This document shows, one piece after another, positions 9,154 through 17,576 of a stretch of 64,000 nucleotides of DNA. Origin of the DNA: M3007 sp044226205 (GTDB lineage: Bacteria > Bacteroidota > Bacteroidia > Chitinophagales > Saprospiraceae); the NCBI GenBank assembly GCA_044226205.1, contig JBGAHL010000024.1, forward strand, positions 1-64,000, written 5' to 3'. How positions within the stretch are numbered: the stretch's first letter is position 1; every line of letters begins with the position of its first letter. The notes under the pieces are model-generated. The model was not told the DNA's origin and ran no database searches. It worked only from the letters and a program-made list of their open reading frames with translations. Made by a program: the position numbers and the translations under genes.

Positions 9154-9254
9154 GTGAAGAGTGAAGAGTGAAGAGTGAAGAGTGAAGAGTGAAGAGTGAA
9201 GAGTGAAGAGTGAAGAGTGAAGAGTGAAGAGTGAAGAGTGAAGAGTGAAGAGTG
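9153..9254. repeat. Tandem 7-bp repeat (AGTGAAG), about 14.6 copies
   Basis: The unit AGTGAAG is repeated essentially without error from the last base of the first DUF4197 stop codon to 9254. The array is 102 bases of the 145-base gap between the two paralogues. Because the stop codon comes first, slippage would not change the upstream protein. It would change the distance to, and possibly the expression of, the second copy. The reverse strand is open across the array (Ser-Leu-Phe-Thr-Leu-His repeats) but this is a by-product of the repeat. Confidence 0.95.
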
Positions 9255-9298
9255 ATAAGTAATGAGTTTCACCTGATTAATAAACTATATCAAAGTCT

Positions 9299-10015
9299 AT
9301 GAAAAAGTACACTCTTATGCTGTTGAGCCTCGTTTTGCTGCTTGGGAATGCCTCGGCGCAAGACCTGAAATCCCTGGGCAAAAAAGTGCTCGGCGGCGGC
9401 AACGACAACCAGGAAGTCGGCCAGGCCCTCAAGGAAGCGCTCGACAAAGGCGTTCAAAAAGGCGTCGCCGAGCTCTCGGCCACCGACGGTTACTACAAAA
9501 GCATTTACAAAATCCTGCTGCCTGATGAGGCCCGAAAGGTGACCGACAAACTCAAAACGGTGCCCGGCTTCGGCAATCTTGAAAACGATCTGGTCGAAAA
9601 AATGAACCGCGGCGCTGAAAAAGCCGCCAAAGAGGCCGCTCCCATCTTCGCCGGCGCGATCAAAAACATGAGCTTTCAGGATGCCACCAACATCCTCATG
9701 GGCCCCGACAACGCCGCCACGGAGTACCTCAAGCGCACGACCTGGCAACAACTCTACGACAAGTTCAACCCCGTGATCGTCAAGTCGCTCGACGAGATCG
9801 GCGCCAACGAACTCTGGGGCAACGCCACCACTGCCTACAACAAAATTCCGTTCGTCAGCAAAGTGAACACCGACCTCGACGACCACGTGACCCGCAAGGC
9901 GCTCGACGGCCTGTTCGGCAAAATCCAGGAAGAGGAAAAAAACATCCGCAAAAACCCCGGCGCGCGCACCAGCGACCTGCTGAAAAAGGTGTTTGCCAAA
10001 CAGGATCGGAAGTAA
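9299..10015 (+). CDS. DUF4197 protein, copy 2
   Basis: The protein has 238 residues. The signal peptide MKKYTLMLLSLVLLLGNASA is followed by QDL, so it is cleaved by signal peptidase I and not lipidated, unlike its neighbour at 8440. The body is nearly the same as copy 1: YKILLPDEARKVTDKLKTVP, MNRGAEKAAKEAAPIF, SFQDATNILMGPDNAATEYL and the tail LLKKVFAKQDRK. The two copies therefore share a function but differ in anchoring, one on a membrane and one soluble. A strong terminator follows at 10061. Confidence 0.87.
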   Translation: MKKYTLMLLSLVLLLGNASAQDLKSLGKKVLGGGNDNQEVGQALKEALDKGVQKGVAELSATDGYYKSIYKILLPDEARKVTDKLKTVPGFGNLENDLVEKMNRGAEKAAKEAAPIFAGAIKNMSFQDATNILMGPDNAATEYLKRTTWQQLYDKFNPVIVKSLDEIGANELWGNATTAYNKIPFVSKVNTDLDDHVTRKALDGLFGKIQEEEKNIRKNPGARTSDLLKKVFAKQDRK

Positions 10016-10060
10016 TTTTCCCAGGCATAAATGCTGTTTTTGAAAATAAATCGTTTGGAG

Positions 10061-10091
10061 AAAAAGGGGAGACCTCGTGTCTCCCCTTTTT
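10061..10091 (+). terminator. Rho-independent terminator
   Basis: AAAAAGGGGAGAC (10061-10073) pairs with GTCTCCCCTTTTT (10079-10091) around CTCGT, and the T-run continues to 10093. It closes the DUF4197 unit. Confidence 0.88.
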
Positions 10092-10110
10092 TTAAACCCT
10101 CCCCTCGACC

Positions 10111-10623
10111 ATGCGCATTCTTCTCTTTTTCGTCCTCCTGCTCGGCGCTTGTGAACAATCGCCGCTGCAAAACGCCACCGAAGCCTACGTCCGGCCCGTC
10201 TCGCAGGAAGCCCCCGACGCCCAGGGCCAGGCCGTGCTCGACGCCGTGAACGCCCTTCGCGCCCGCGGCTGCCATTGCCCCGACGACAAATGGTACCCGC
10301 CAGTGACAGCCCTGCAATGGAACGACCTGCTGGCCCGCTCCGCCCGGCGCCATGCGCTCGACATGCAGAAGCACAATTTTTTCAAACACACCGGCTCCGA
10401 CGGCTCCGACTTCACCGACCGCATCAAAGCCGCGGGCTACAACTGGCAGGTGGCCGCCGAAAACCTCGCCATGGGCCACAACGACATCGCCGAGGTAGTC
10501 AAAAGCTGGGAAACCAGCCAGGGGCACTGCCAAAACCTGATGCACCCCGAATTGCAGGAGATGGGCCTCGCCAGAATCGGGCGCTTCTGGGTACAGGATT
10601 TCGGTTCGCTGAAACGGAACTGA
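10111..10623 (+). CDS. CAP/SCP-domain lipoprotein
   Basis: The protein has 170 residues with a lipoprotein signal (LLLGAC, lipidated C14). Residues about 45-165 are a CAP (SCP/PR-1) domain: VLDAVNALRARG, ALQWNDLLARSARRHALDM, FFKHTGSDGSDFTDRIKAAG, NWQVAAENLAMG and HCQNLMHPELQEMGLA. The metal-site histidine and glutamate positions of the fold are present. Bacterial CAP proteins are secreted or envelope-bound, with mostly unknown roles. It follows the terminator at 10061 closely and is followed by the inositol phosphatase gene, so it may start its own transcript. Confidence 0.88.
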   Translation: MRILLFFVLLLGACEQSPLQNATEAYVRPVSQEAPDAQGQAVLDAVNALRARGCHCPDDKWYPPVTALQWNDLLARSARRHALDMQKHNFFKHTGSDGSDFTDRIKAAGYNWQVAAENLAMGHNDIAEVVKSWETSQGHCQNLMHPELQEMGLARIGRFWVQDFGSLKRN

Positions 10624-10665
10624 GGGAGATTTCATGATACCTTGCGCGGCATTAACAGCACCGAT

Positions 10666-11478
10666 ATGCACAACGACTTACAAAGCCTCACAACGCACAC
10701 CGTAGCGGCCGTGCGCGAAACAGCCGCGTTCATCCGCTCCGAAATGGGCAAGGTGAGCGCCGGCCAGATTGAAGAAAAACACCTGAACGGTCTGGTGAGC
10801 TACGTGGACCGCACGGCAGAGGAAATGCTGGTGGAAAGCCTGGGCCGCCTCCTGCCCGAAGCCACGTTCCTGACCGAGGAAGCGACGGTCGAAAATCGCG
10901 CCGGCGATCTCCAGTGGATTATCGATCCGCTCGACGGCACGACCAATTTTCTGTACGGTGTGCCGCACTTTTCAGTCAGCGTGGGCCTGAAAGTCGGCGA
11001 TCAGTTGCAGGTCGGCGTGGTGCACCACGTCCCGGCCGACGAGTGTTTCTGGGCCTGGCGCGACGGCGGCGCCTGGTGCAACGGCGAGGCCATCCGCGCC
11101 AGTTCGCGCAGCCACATGCGGCAGGCGCTGGTTGCCACGGGCTTCCCCTACCACAATTTCGACCGCGCACAGGGCTGGTTTGCCGCGCTGCGCCGTTTTA
11201 TGGAGCAAGGCCGCGGCGCCCGCCGCTTCGGCTCCGCCGCCCTCGACCTCGCCTACGTGGCCTGCGGGCGTTTCGATATCTTTTTCGAATACGGCCTCAA
11301 TGCCTGGGATGTAGCCGGTGGCGCGTTGCTGGTGCACGAAGCCGGCGGGCGGGTCTGCGATTTCAAAGGCGGCAACGACTTTGTGAGCGGCGCCGAGTTG
11401 TTGGCCGCGGCGCCGGGCGTTTTTGATGCCGCGTTCGCCATCATCGAACAAAGTTTTTACGAAGAACAAGCCGCGTAA
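10666..11478 (+). CDS. suhB: Inositol monophosphatase family protein
   Basis: The protein has 270 residues. It removes phosphate from inositol-1-phosphate or a related sugar phosphate, using Mg2+. The family motifs are intact: LTEEATVEN (metal Glu), WIIDPLDGTTNFLYGVPHF (metal Asp and the DGTTN loop), GSAALDLAYVACGRFD and NAWDVAGGALLVHEAGG (metal Asp). An upstream TTG at 10642 is in frame, but TACCTTG (10638-10644) resembles a -7 box, so ATG 10666 is taken. The name suhB is by family similarity. Ten bases separate it from the acetyltransferase gene, suggesting an operon. Confidence 0.85.
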   Translation: MHNDLQSLTTHTVAAVRETAAFIRSEMGKVSAGQIEEKHLNGLVSYVDRTAEEMLVESLGRLLPEATFLTEEATVENRAGDLQWIIDPLDGTTNFLYGVPHFSVSVGLKVGDQLQVGVVHHVPADECFWAWRDGGAWCNGEAIRASSRSHMRQALVATGFPYHNFDRAQGWFAALRRFMEQGRGARRFGSAALDLAYVACGRFDIFFEYGLNAWDVAGGALLVHEAGGRVCDFKGGNDFVSGAELLAAAPGVFDAAFAIIEQSFYEEQAA

Positions 11479-11487
11479 GCGACCGCT

Positions 11488-12429
11488 TTGAGCACCCGGG
11501 AACGATATCGCCAGTTTGCCGCCACGGCCCCCGATCTGCCGCTGTTCATGCAGCCCTGGTACCTTGATGCCGTGTGTCAGGGCGGCGCCTGGGATGCTGT
11601 GTTGAGCGAAAAAGACGGAAAGACGGTGGCTGTCCTGCCGTTTTTTTTGAAAAAAAAGTGGGGGTGGCAATACGTCGTCATGCCGCCGCTGGGTAAATTT
11701 CACGGCCCGTACCTCCTGCCCGAATACCGCGATCTGGACAATGAGCACCGACTCTACGCCGACCTGATCGCGCAGCTCCCGAAGGGGCTGGCCGCCTTCT
11801 CGCAGGACTTTCATTACCAGGTGACCAACTGGCTGCCTTTTTACTGGAAAGGTTATCGCCAAACCACGCGGTATTCCTACGTGCTCGATCTTTCGGAAAG
11901 TGAAGAAGCGCTGCATCGCCGCATCGATAAAAGTTACCGGCAAAAGATCGTCAAGGCGCAAAATCAGGTGACCGTGACGGCCTACCGGCCGCTCGGTGAG
12001 TTGTACGGCCTCCTGCAAAAATCCTTCGACCGGCAGGAACTGGATGCGCCCTATTCCCTTGATTTTCTGCGATATCTGTACGAAACGCTGAGCAGCCACG
12101 AGGCCTGCCGTTTGTTTTTTGCGGTCGATTCCGCCAGCGGCGCCCTTCATTCCGCGGCCCTTTTGGCCTGGGACGCGCAATCGGCCTACTACCTCGTCAG
12201 CGGCGACGACCCGGCCCTGCGGGCCTCGGGCGCGGCGGTTTTGCTCAAATGGGAAGCCATTTTATTTGCCAAAAACACCCTTCGACTGCCCGTGTTCGAT
12301 TTCGAGGGCAGCATGATCCAGGCGCTCGAACGCGGCCGTCGCGACTTCGGGGCGCGGCAACGGCCCTATTTTCGGGTGGAAAAAGAATGGTCGCCGGTCT
12401 GGAAATGGCGCCGACGGCTGAGATCCTGA
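11488..12429 (+). CDS. FemAB/BioF2-like acetyltransferase-fold protein
   Basis: The protein has 313 residues from a TTG start 9 bases after the phosphatase. The N-terminus (PLFMQPWYLDAVCQGGAWD, then LPFFLKKKWGWQYVVMPPLG) and the middle (SEEALHRRIDKSYRQKIVKA, then FFAVDSASGALHSAALLAWD, ASGAAVLLKWEAILFAK, FDFEGSM) match the double-GNAT layout of FemAB-related proteins (BioF2-like). These transfer amino acids or acyl groups, often in envelope polymer synthesis. The substrate is not known. Its end lies one base from the end of the opposing gene at 12431. Confidence 0.72.
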   Translation: MSTRERYRQFAATAPDLPLFMQPWYLDAVCQGGAWDAVLSEKDGKTVAVLPFFLKKKWGWQYVVMPPLGKFHGPYLLPEYRDLDNEHRLYADLIAQLPKGLAAFSQDFHYQVTNWLPFYWKGYRQTTRYSYVLDLSESEEALHRRIDKSYRQKIVKAQNQVTVTAYRPLGELYGLLQKSFDRQELDAPYSLDFLRYLYETLSSHEACRLFFAVDSASGALHSAALLAWDAQSAYYLVSGDDPALRASGAAVLLKWEAILFAKNTLRLPVFDFEGSMIQALERGRRDFGARQRPYFRVEKEWSPVWKWRRRLRS

Positions 12430-12430
12430 T

Positions 12431-12772
12431 TCACAGTTCCACGATCACCGATTCGCCCGAGCTATGGTCGCGGCAGGTCCATTGCCAGTATTCGCGCAGG
12501 CGCATTTTGCCCTCCTCCGTCCATTCCGGGTACGATTTGCATTGGCCCGTCATCAGTTCGCCTTGTCGGTTGAGGTGGTGATACACGAATTCGAGATGGT
12601 CGTCCACGATTTTGCCGACGAGGTGGCCGTGCAAAATTTGACCGCCCTGATATTCCGCCCAGACGAGCTCGCCCTCCTGATGATAATGAAACAGGGTCTC
12701 GCCGGAAACTTCCCCGTTGTCGGTATTAGCGAGTGTGCGGAAAGTTTTGTTGTGCAATAAAATGGGTTTCAT
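12431..12772 (-). CDS. Small protein often annotated as N-acetylglutamate-synthase-like
   Basis: The protein has 113 residues from ATG at 12772. An upstream start at 12817 adds 15 unconserved residues. Sequence features are FRTLANTDNGEVSGETLFHY, GGQILHGHLVGKI, EFVYHHLNRQGELMTGQCKS and LREYWQWTCRD, all short strands with aromatic residues, likely a small beta-barrel fold. Homologues in Bacteroidota are commonly labelled n-acetylglutamate synthase, a label without visible support here: there is no GNAT acetyl-CoA loop. It converges with the gene at 11488 with one base between stops. Confidence 0.7.
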   Translation of the reverse strand: MKPILLHNKTFRTLANTDNGEVSGETLFHYHQEGELVWAEYQGGQILHGHLVGKIVDDHLEFVYHHLNRQGELMTGQCKSYPEWTEEGKMRLREYWQWTCRDHSSGESVIVEL

Positions 12773-12838
12773 GGGGTAAAAGTGTGGGTTTTGCCCCGAA
12801 AATGCAGTGTGCAACACATGCTCGGGGGCAAAAAAGGA

Positions 12839-12872
12839 ACCCTCCCTGCCAGGCCAAAGCGACAGGGAGGGT
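12839..12872 (-). terminator. Terminator of the esterase gene
   Basis: ACCCTCCCTG (12839-12848) and CAGGGAGGGT (12863-12872) form a 10-bp stem. Read on the minus strand it is followed by TTCCTTTTTTG, 13 bases beyond the esterase stop at 12885. Confidence 0.82.
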
Positions 12873-12884
12873 CAGCATTCCTTT

Positions 12885-13829
12885 TCAGGGTAATTTGAAC
12901 TGTTTCAACCAGTTCCAGTTGCTTTGCGCTGCAAAATCAGGGTAGCTGTGCTTGATGTCTTTGACCATGATAAACTGGAAAACATTGTCGGGCAAGCCGC
13001 TATTGGATGTGTAATGCGCCACCACGGCAGAACTGGTGTCGCCGGTGATGGTGTAGTTCGGGTCGAGGCCGAAATTTCGGAGATGCGCCTGGGAGATGCG
13101 GTAATATTTGAAGTCGGCGTAGTTCAGCAGGGAATCGAGCTCGCTCAGGGGCAGCGCGGGGCCATCGTTGCCGGGTCCCCAATCCTGATTGCCGATCTGG
13201 AAAGTAACGGGCAGTTTGCGTTTCGGGGTGTAGGTCGCCGAGTCGAGGTAAAACGAACCCGCGCTTTCCACGACGGCGGCCAGCAGATCGCTCATTTCGA
13301 TCGAGCATTTGGCGGCCATCGCGCCGCCGTTGGAGAACCCGACGAGGTAAATGCGTTTGTTGTCGACTTCGAGGCGTCGGTTGAGGTCGTCGATCACCGC
13401 GCGAAGGAACTTGATGTCGTCGAGCGGGGTCTCGCCGGCGCAGAAAGTCCATTCCGCGTCGGGGGTAGTATTCCATTTGGTCGTCGTTTTCTGGCCATCG
13501 ACGGGGTCGATGATGCAATAACGGCCCGAGGAAGGATAGACAGTGATGATTCCTTCCGCTTCGCCGATTTCTCTCCAGCCTGAATCGTTGTAAAAAATTT
13601 CGCCGTTGCCACTCGTGCCGTGCAGCATGAACACGACGGGGAAGGCCGTTTTGCCGTCGTAACTGGCGGGTACGTGAACGTAAAACTCGCGTTCCGTGCC
13701 GTCGATAGTGAGTGTAAAGCGGTTTTTGCCGGTGCTGTAAAGGGGGTCGTCCTGCGTTTCATCTTTTTTGTTGCAGGAAACAAGGGCAAGCAGCAGGAGC
13801 GCTGCGAACAGGGCGCTTGTCGTTTTCAT
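12885..13829 (-). CDS. Lipoprotein esterase, LpqC/PHB-depolymerase family
   Basis: The protein has 314 residues with a lipoprotein signal ending at C19 (LALVSC, then NKKDE). It is an alpha/beta hydrolase of the LpqC/polyhydroxybutyrate-depolymerase-like group: FPVVFMLHGTSGNGE holds the oxyanion region, GFSNGGAMAA carries the nucleophile S166, and a late His is likely in DIKHSYPDF. It probably hydrolyses esters (feruloyl, acetyl-xylan or polyester type) outside the inner membrane. The substrate cannot be told from sequence. The gene is single with its own terminator. Confidence 0.82.
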   Translation of the reverse strand: MKTTSALFAALLLLALVSCNKKDETQDDPLYSTGKNRFTLTIDGTEREFYVHVPASYDGKTAFPVVFMLHGTSGNGEIFYNDSGWREIGEAEGIITVYPSSGRYCIIDPVDGQKTTTKWNTTPDAEWTFCAGETPLDDIKFLRAVIDDLNRRLEVDNKRIYLVGFSNGGAMAAKCSIEMSDLLAAVVESAGSFYLDSATYTPKRKLPVTFQIGNQDWGPGNDGPALPLSELDSLLNYADFKYYRISQAHLRNFGLDPNYTITGDTSSAVVAHYTSNSGLPDNVFQFIMVKDIKHSYPDFAAQSNWNWLKQFKLP

Positions 13830-13916
13830 TAATTTGGTGAATTGTTTAACCGCTCCGAAATAAGTCGAAGTGGGCGTTTGACCTGCCGCAGGGGGAAAGG
13901 TTTAAAAATGGTGTCA

Positions 13917-14043
13917 TTTTCACCGCCAAGACGCGAAGACGCGAAGAGGCCGCGAGTTTCTTTGCCTCATTTTCACCGCCAAGGCGCAAAGACGCGAAGG
14001 GGCCGCGAGTTTCTTTGCGTCTTGGCGTCTTAGCGGTGAAAAG
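13917..14043. repeat. Interspersed CACCGCCAAGACGCGAAG-type repeat array
   Basis: About 50 bases beginning TTTTCACCGCCAAGACGCG and ending GAGTTTCTTTGC recur directly at about 13917 and 13971 with a few substitutions. They are followed by an inverted fragment GTCTTGGCGTC...GCGGTGAAAA (about 14019-14043), so the array can fold into a long hairpin. Repeats of this sort (ACCGCCAAGACGC units) are scattered in intergenic regions of many environmental bacteria and generate spurious Arg-rich reading frames. No protein gene is called here. The gap 13830-14140 holds only this array and AT-rich sequence. Confidence 0.85.
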
Positions 14044-14140
14044 ATCTCCCCCAAGCCTTTCGAAGTTTGTTTATCATTTTTAAAAATCAGGGAATTTATC
14101 GCGTATTCCGTTTGTTTTTCAAGGTCAAACCCGTTTTCCC

Positions 14141-14584
14141 ATGCCCTCCATACGTCCTACTGCCCTTTGTTTGTTTGAAAACCGCGGCCGGTTGTTGCTG
14201 CAGGAATTCGTCAATTTCGTCAACGGCGAACTGTTTTATCGCCCTTTTGGCGGTGGTCTTGAATTTGGCGAACGCGCCAGTGCGGCCATCCGCCGTGAAA
14301 TCATGGAAGAACTGGGCGCTGAAATTTCCAGCCCGCAACTGCTCGATGTTTTGGAAGACATCCATGACCTCGGCGAGGGCCGGCGGCACAACATCGTGTT
14401 TTTGTTTCGCGCCGAATTGCTGAATGAAAGATTGCTCGAGTTGCCCGAATTTCGAATGATCGACAACCAGTCGGAACACCGTGCGGTCTGGCAACCGCTC
14501 GACGACATCATGCAGGGCCGTATTCACCTGCATCCGCCGGAGCTGAAAGAACGGCTGGGCGAGTTTTTTCCTTTACTGGTTTGA
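14141..14584 (+). CDS. Nudix hydrolase
   Basis: The protein has 147 residues. The Nudix box is complete: GGGLEFGERASAAIRREIM followed by EELGAEI (Gx5Ex7REUxEExGU), which binds Mg2+ and cleaves nucleoside-diphosphate-linked compounds. The N-terminus PTALCLFENRGRLLLQEFV and the middle HNIVFLFRAEL are the usual strands of the fold. Its substrate is unknown. It stands alone and converges with the BatD gene, with 10 bases between stops. Confidence 0.9.
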   Translation: MPSIRPTALCLFENRGRLLLQEFVNFVNGELFYRPFGGGLEFGERASAAIRREIMEELGAEISSPQLLDVLEDIHDLGEGRRHNIVFLFRAELLNERLLELPEFRMIDNQSEHRAVWQPLDDIMQGRIHLHPPELKERLGEFFPLLV

Positions 14585-14594
14585 TTCGGGTAAT

Positions 14595-16373
14595 TCAGGC
14601 GCCGCGTTTCCAGTCGCGCTCGATCTCCCGGACGGTGTCTTCCGCCGTACGCCAGGTACGATCCATGTCGAGGTAGGCATGTTGGCCGGCAAAAACCGCT
14701 TGTTCGCAGGTTTGCCAGGCCTGGACCAGCGCTTCGATGCGCGCTTCGGGCACCCTGCGGGCCGACAAGCGTTCGCGAAGCAGATCGGGCGTCAATTCGG
14801 GGGCCGGCACAGCCAACAAGGCGGAAGCCCAGGTCCGCAGGGCTTTGTACAAGGCATCGAAGAACAGGCGCGGCGAGTCGTTGGACAACAGTCGGCGGGC
14901 ATTGGCAAAAATTTCCTGCGCATCCCGTGGCGGCGCTGCGGGCGGCGGCGCGGGCCTGGAGGGCGCGGGAGCAGGAGGTGGCGCGGGCGGCGGAGCAGGC
15001 CGTTTTTTGCGGCGCAACAAACCGATCAGCAGCAGAAAAGGCAGCGCAACAGCGGCCCACACCCAGGGGCTTTTCCCCCAGGATTTCAGTTTGTAAACGA
15101 AGCCGCCGGGCTGGTTGCCGTCGGGCTGAGCCTGCCCGCTGGTATCAACCGGAGGCAGAGGCGCCAGATTTTTGCCCTGAGACACATAAAAAGCCAGCGG
15201 CTGGTCTGGTCGCTGCACGACGTAGCGGTTGCTGTCGGGGTCGAAAAAGACCAGTTCGGGGGACAGGCTGTACGAACCCGGCTTTTTGGGCATGACGATG
15301 TACTCGAACACCTTGCGGTGCATGGCGCGATCGACGGATTCATACTCCTCCTCTTCGCGCACCTTGGGGTCGAAGGTCTCCAGTCCGTCGGGCAGGGCAA
15401 TCTGGATCGGTTGAAGGCGGCGGGCATCGCCTGTTCCTTCAATTTCAACGACCAGCGTCAGGGCGTCGTCGGTGCTGAGGGTATCGCGGTCGAGGGTAAA
15501 TTTGGCCTGGTATTGCCCGACGATGCCAGCAAAATTGGAGGGCTCGGGCAGGGGCAAGTCCTTGACTTTCAGTTTGCCGGGCGTTGTTTGCAAGAGCATG
15601 GGCGTGATGGCCGGACCGAAAATAGTGGATGGCGCCCCTTCTTTTTGCACATCGAAACGAAGCCGCGTGATGCCGACGGAAATCTCGCCGGGCGCTTGCG
15701 GAAACAAGGCGACCTCATGCAGCACCCGCACCGCGTATTTTTTGCCTTTGATGGTTTGGTATTGCACACGGGTGTCGAAACGTTTCATTTCGCGGGCATA
15801 AAAACCGTCGAACCTGGGCAGTTCGAGGATATCCGCTCCTTCCACCATCAGTCGCGTGTAAACCTTGATGCGGTACTTCACCTGCTGCCCCACGTAAACC
15901 GTGGACGAAGAAAACTCGCCCGCCACGAAAATGTCTTCCGATCCGCGCGGCAGATTGCCACTTTGGGGCGCTACAACTTTGATATTGAAGGGTTTGCTGC
16001 GCAGGGTTTGGCCGTCGGCAGTGGTTACCGTGGCCGCCCCGATCGTGTAAATGCCTTCTTTCAGGGCTTCTACTTCGAACGACCAGGTTTGGTGCACGAA
16101 GGACTTGCCATTGATCATCGTGACGCCGTGCTGATTCTCGCTGGGTCCGATGGGCTTAAAGCCTTGAAAATCAGGCGGCCGGAAACTTTTAGCCTCTGCA
16201 TTTCGAAGGGTAAAACTGACTTCGAAGCGATAACCGGCCTGAACCTCGTTCATGTTGCTGGCAGCCTCGAACACCGCCGGCCCCTGCGCGTACGACCGAC
16301 CAACTCCTGCGAGCAATACGCAAAAGGCGAGGTGGCAGGCATAACGAAACGAGCGGAGCAGGAGGTAGTGCAT
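14595..16373 (-). CDS. batD: BatD-like membrane protein
   Basis: The protein has 592 residues from ATG 16373 (a GTG at 16385 is possible). It has a signal peptide (YACHLAFCVLLAGVGRSYAQ), then an extracytoplasmic beta-domain typical of BatD: VEALKEGIYTIGAATVTTAD, GSEDIFVAGEFSSSTVYVGQ and KPGSYSLSPELVFF. One transmembrane helix follows (SPWVWAAVALPFLLLIGLL), then a Pro/Ala-rich linker (about residues 455-485) and a cytoplasmic helical domain. BatD belongs to the bat group (von Willebrand A and TPR proteins) linked to aerotolerance in Bacteroides. The other bat genes are not in this window, which is unusual. It is downstream of gldB with 29 bases between, likely one transcript. Confidence 0.85.
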   Translation of the reverse strand: MHYLLLRSFRYACHLAFCVLLAGVGRSYAQGPAVFEAASNMNEVQAGYRFEVSFTLRNAEAKSFRPPDFQGFKPIGPSENQHGVTMINGKSFVHQTWSFEVEALKEGIYTIGAATVTTADGQTLRSKPFNIKVVAPQSGNLPRGSEDIFVAGEFSSSTVYVGQQVKYRIKVYTRLMVEGADILELPRFDGFYAREMKRFDTRVQYQTIKGKKYAVRVLHEVALFPQAPGEISVGITRLRFDVQKEGAPSTIFGPAITPMLLQTTPGKLKVKDLPLPEPSNFAGIVGQYQAKFTLDRDTLSTDDALTLVVEIEGTGDARRLQPIQIALPDGLETFDPKVREEEEYESVDRAMHRKVFEYIVMPKKPGSYSLSPELVFFDPDSNRYVVQRPDQPLAFYVSQGKNLAPLPPVDTSGQAQPDGNQPGGFVYKLKSWGKSPWVWAAVALPFLLLIGLLRRKKRPAPPPAPPPAPAPSRPAPPPAAPPRDAQEIFANARRLLSNDSPRLFFDALYKALRTWASALLAVPAPELTPDLLRERLSARRVPEARIEALVQAWQTCEQAVFAGQHAYLDMDRTWRTAEDTVREIERDWKRGA

Positions 16374-16402
16374 GGTCGGAAGCACGGCTGTCGGCAGCGA
16401 AG

Positions 16403-17455
16403 TTACTGACGTTTGGGTTTGTATTTCGCCTGTTCAAGAAACTGCTGACTGTCGGTCAACGCAAGTAACTGGGAGAGTGTGGTTTGTGGATTTCTGCGCA
16501 TGTAAGCCTTTACGATTTGCCAGCCCATCCAGTTGCCCACTTCACCCGGCGCTTCCTGAAAAAGGATGGGCGCATTGGGGCTGGGGGTCACCATTTTTCG
16601 CCAGTTGTTGAAATCCGAGGAGTACAGCAGGTTTTGTTCGAGCAAACGCGCCCAAAGTTCGGCCTCGTTGGCTTCGCATCCGGCGATCTGTTCGGCCGTG
16701 TAGCCCATCAGCAGGCTGTCGGGCGTATCGGGAAGCAGACACCCGAGAATGTACAATTGTTTGCCGTTGCTCAACATCTGATCGATCAGACGGTCGCCGG
16801 GCGGCTCGTCCGACAGGTTCTGCACCAGCGCTTTGGTAAGCCGCACCGGGATGTATTCCTGCCTGAACTGCCGGCGCAGGTAAGCCGGGAAACGTTCCTG
16901 ATCGGTCGTGTAGGGCAAATAATTTTCCCCCAGAAACATGTCGAGGCTCACGCCGCAGAGGCTGTCGCCGTAGGTAAAGGCGTCGGTCGCGAATTCAGAA
17001 ACCATCGTAACCACCTGAGGTACAGGTTTTTGCGGAAAATAATATTTATAATAGCGGAACATCTGGTCCAGGTCTTTTTGCAACCAGCGGAGGTCGCCGT
17101 ACACCTTTTGCACGGTGTCGTAAATTTGCCGGATCTGCGGCGAGCCGACAAACCCGCCCACCGCCTGGGCCGGTGTTTCGTTGGGGTTGGTTTGGTCGTG
17201 GATGATATTGACTGCAAAAAGGGGCAGCATATCGGGATACTTTTGCTCCAGCCGGGTCAGTTCTTCCGGCAAGCGGGAGGTGTCGACGGAGAACAGGTCC
17301 TGTTCGAAACGCAGCAATGGTACGTCGACTTTTATGCCCGACACATTGGGGCGGGGTTTGTCTTCACGGTCCGGCGTGCAGGCTTCGAAGCCCAGCAACA
17401 GGGCTGTCAGGAGAATAATGGAGGACAGGAAATTGGGCAATCGCGCGATGTTCAT
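16403..17455 (-). CDS. gldB: Gliding-motility lipoprotein GldB
   Basis: The protein has 350 residues. The signal sequence has a lipid-attachment Cys at C26 (GFEACTPDR). GldB landmarks are visible: VPLLRFEQDLFSVD, DLDQMFRYYKYYFPQKPVPQ, LDMFLGENYLPY, LIDQMLSNGKQLYILGCLLP, MGYTAEQIAGCEANEAELWA and GNWMGWQIVKAYMRRNP. The end SKYKP-type motif is AKYKPKRQ. GldB is an outer-envelope lipoprotein needed for gliding in Flavobacterium johnsoniae and is conserved in the phylum with T9SS. Here it goes with the T9SS-dependent proteins in the window. Confidence 0.92.
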   Translation of the reverse strand: MNIARLPNFLSSIILLTALLLGFEACTPDREDKPRPNVSGIKVDVPLLRFEQDLFSVDTSRLPEELTRLEQKYPDMLPLFAVNIIHDQTNPNETPAQAVGGFVGSPQIRQIYDTVQKVYGDLRWLQKDLDQMFRYYKYYFPQKPVPQVVTMVSEFATDAFTYGDSLCGVSLDMFLGENYLPYTTDQERFPAYLRRQFRQEYIPVRLTKALVQNLSDEPPGDRLIDQMLSNGKQLYILGCLLPDTPDSLLMGYTAEQIAGCEANEAELWARLLEQNLLYSSDFNNWRKMVTPSPNAPILFQEAPGEVGNWMGWQIVKAYMRRNPQTTLSQLLALTDSQQFLEQAKYKPKRQ

Positions 17456-17576
17456 GGAAAAAAATCTAGTAATCGTTCATCTGTTTTTAGAAAAGCGTTG
17501 TTCTTTCGCTCGCAGAAAACAGAAATAAAGCCCCCGGCTGGTGGCTTTGAAAATCAGCACAAAAAAACTGCACATC

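Noticed and set aside
9153..9254. Tandem repeat as a CRISPR array
   Set aside because: Units are 7 bases and directly adjacent, with no spacers.
9021..9272. Minus-strand frame with Ser-Leu-Phe-Thr-Leu-His repeats
   Set aside because: It is only the reverse reading of the AGTGAAG tandem repeat.
13842..14033. 63-codon Arg-rich frame
   Set aside because: It is produced by the ACCGCCAAGACGC repeat array and has the known false-protein composition.
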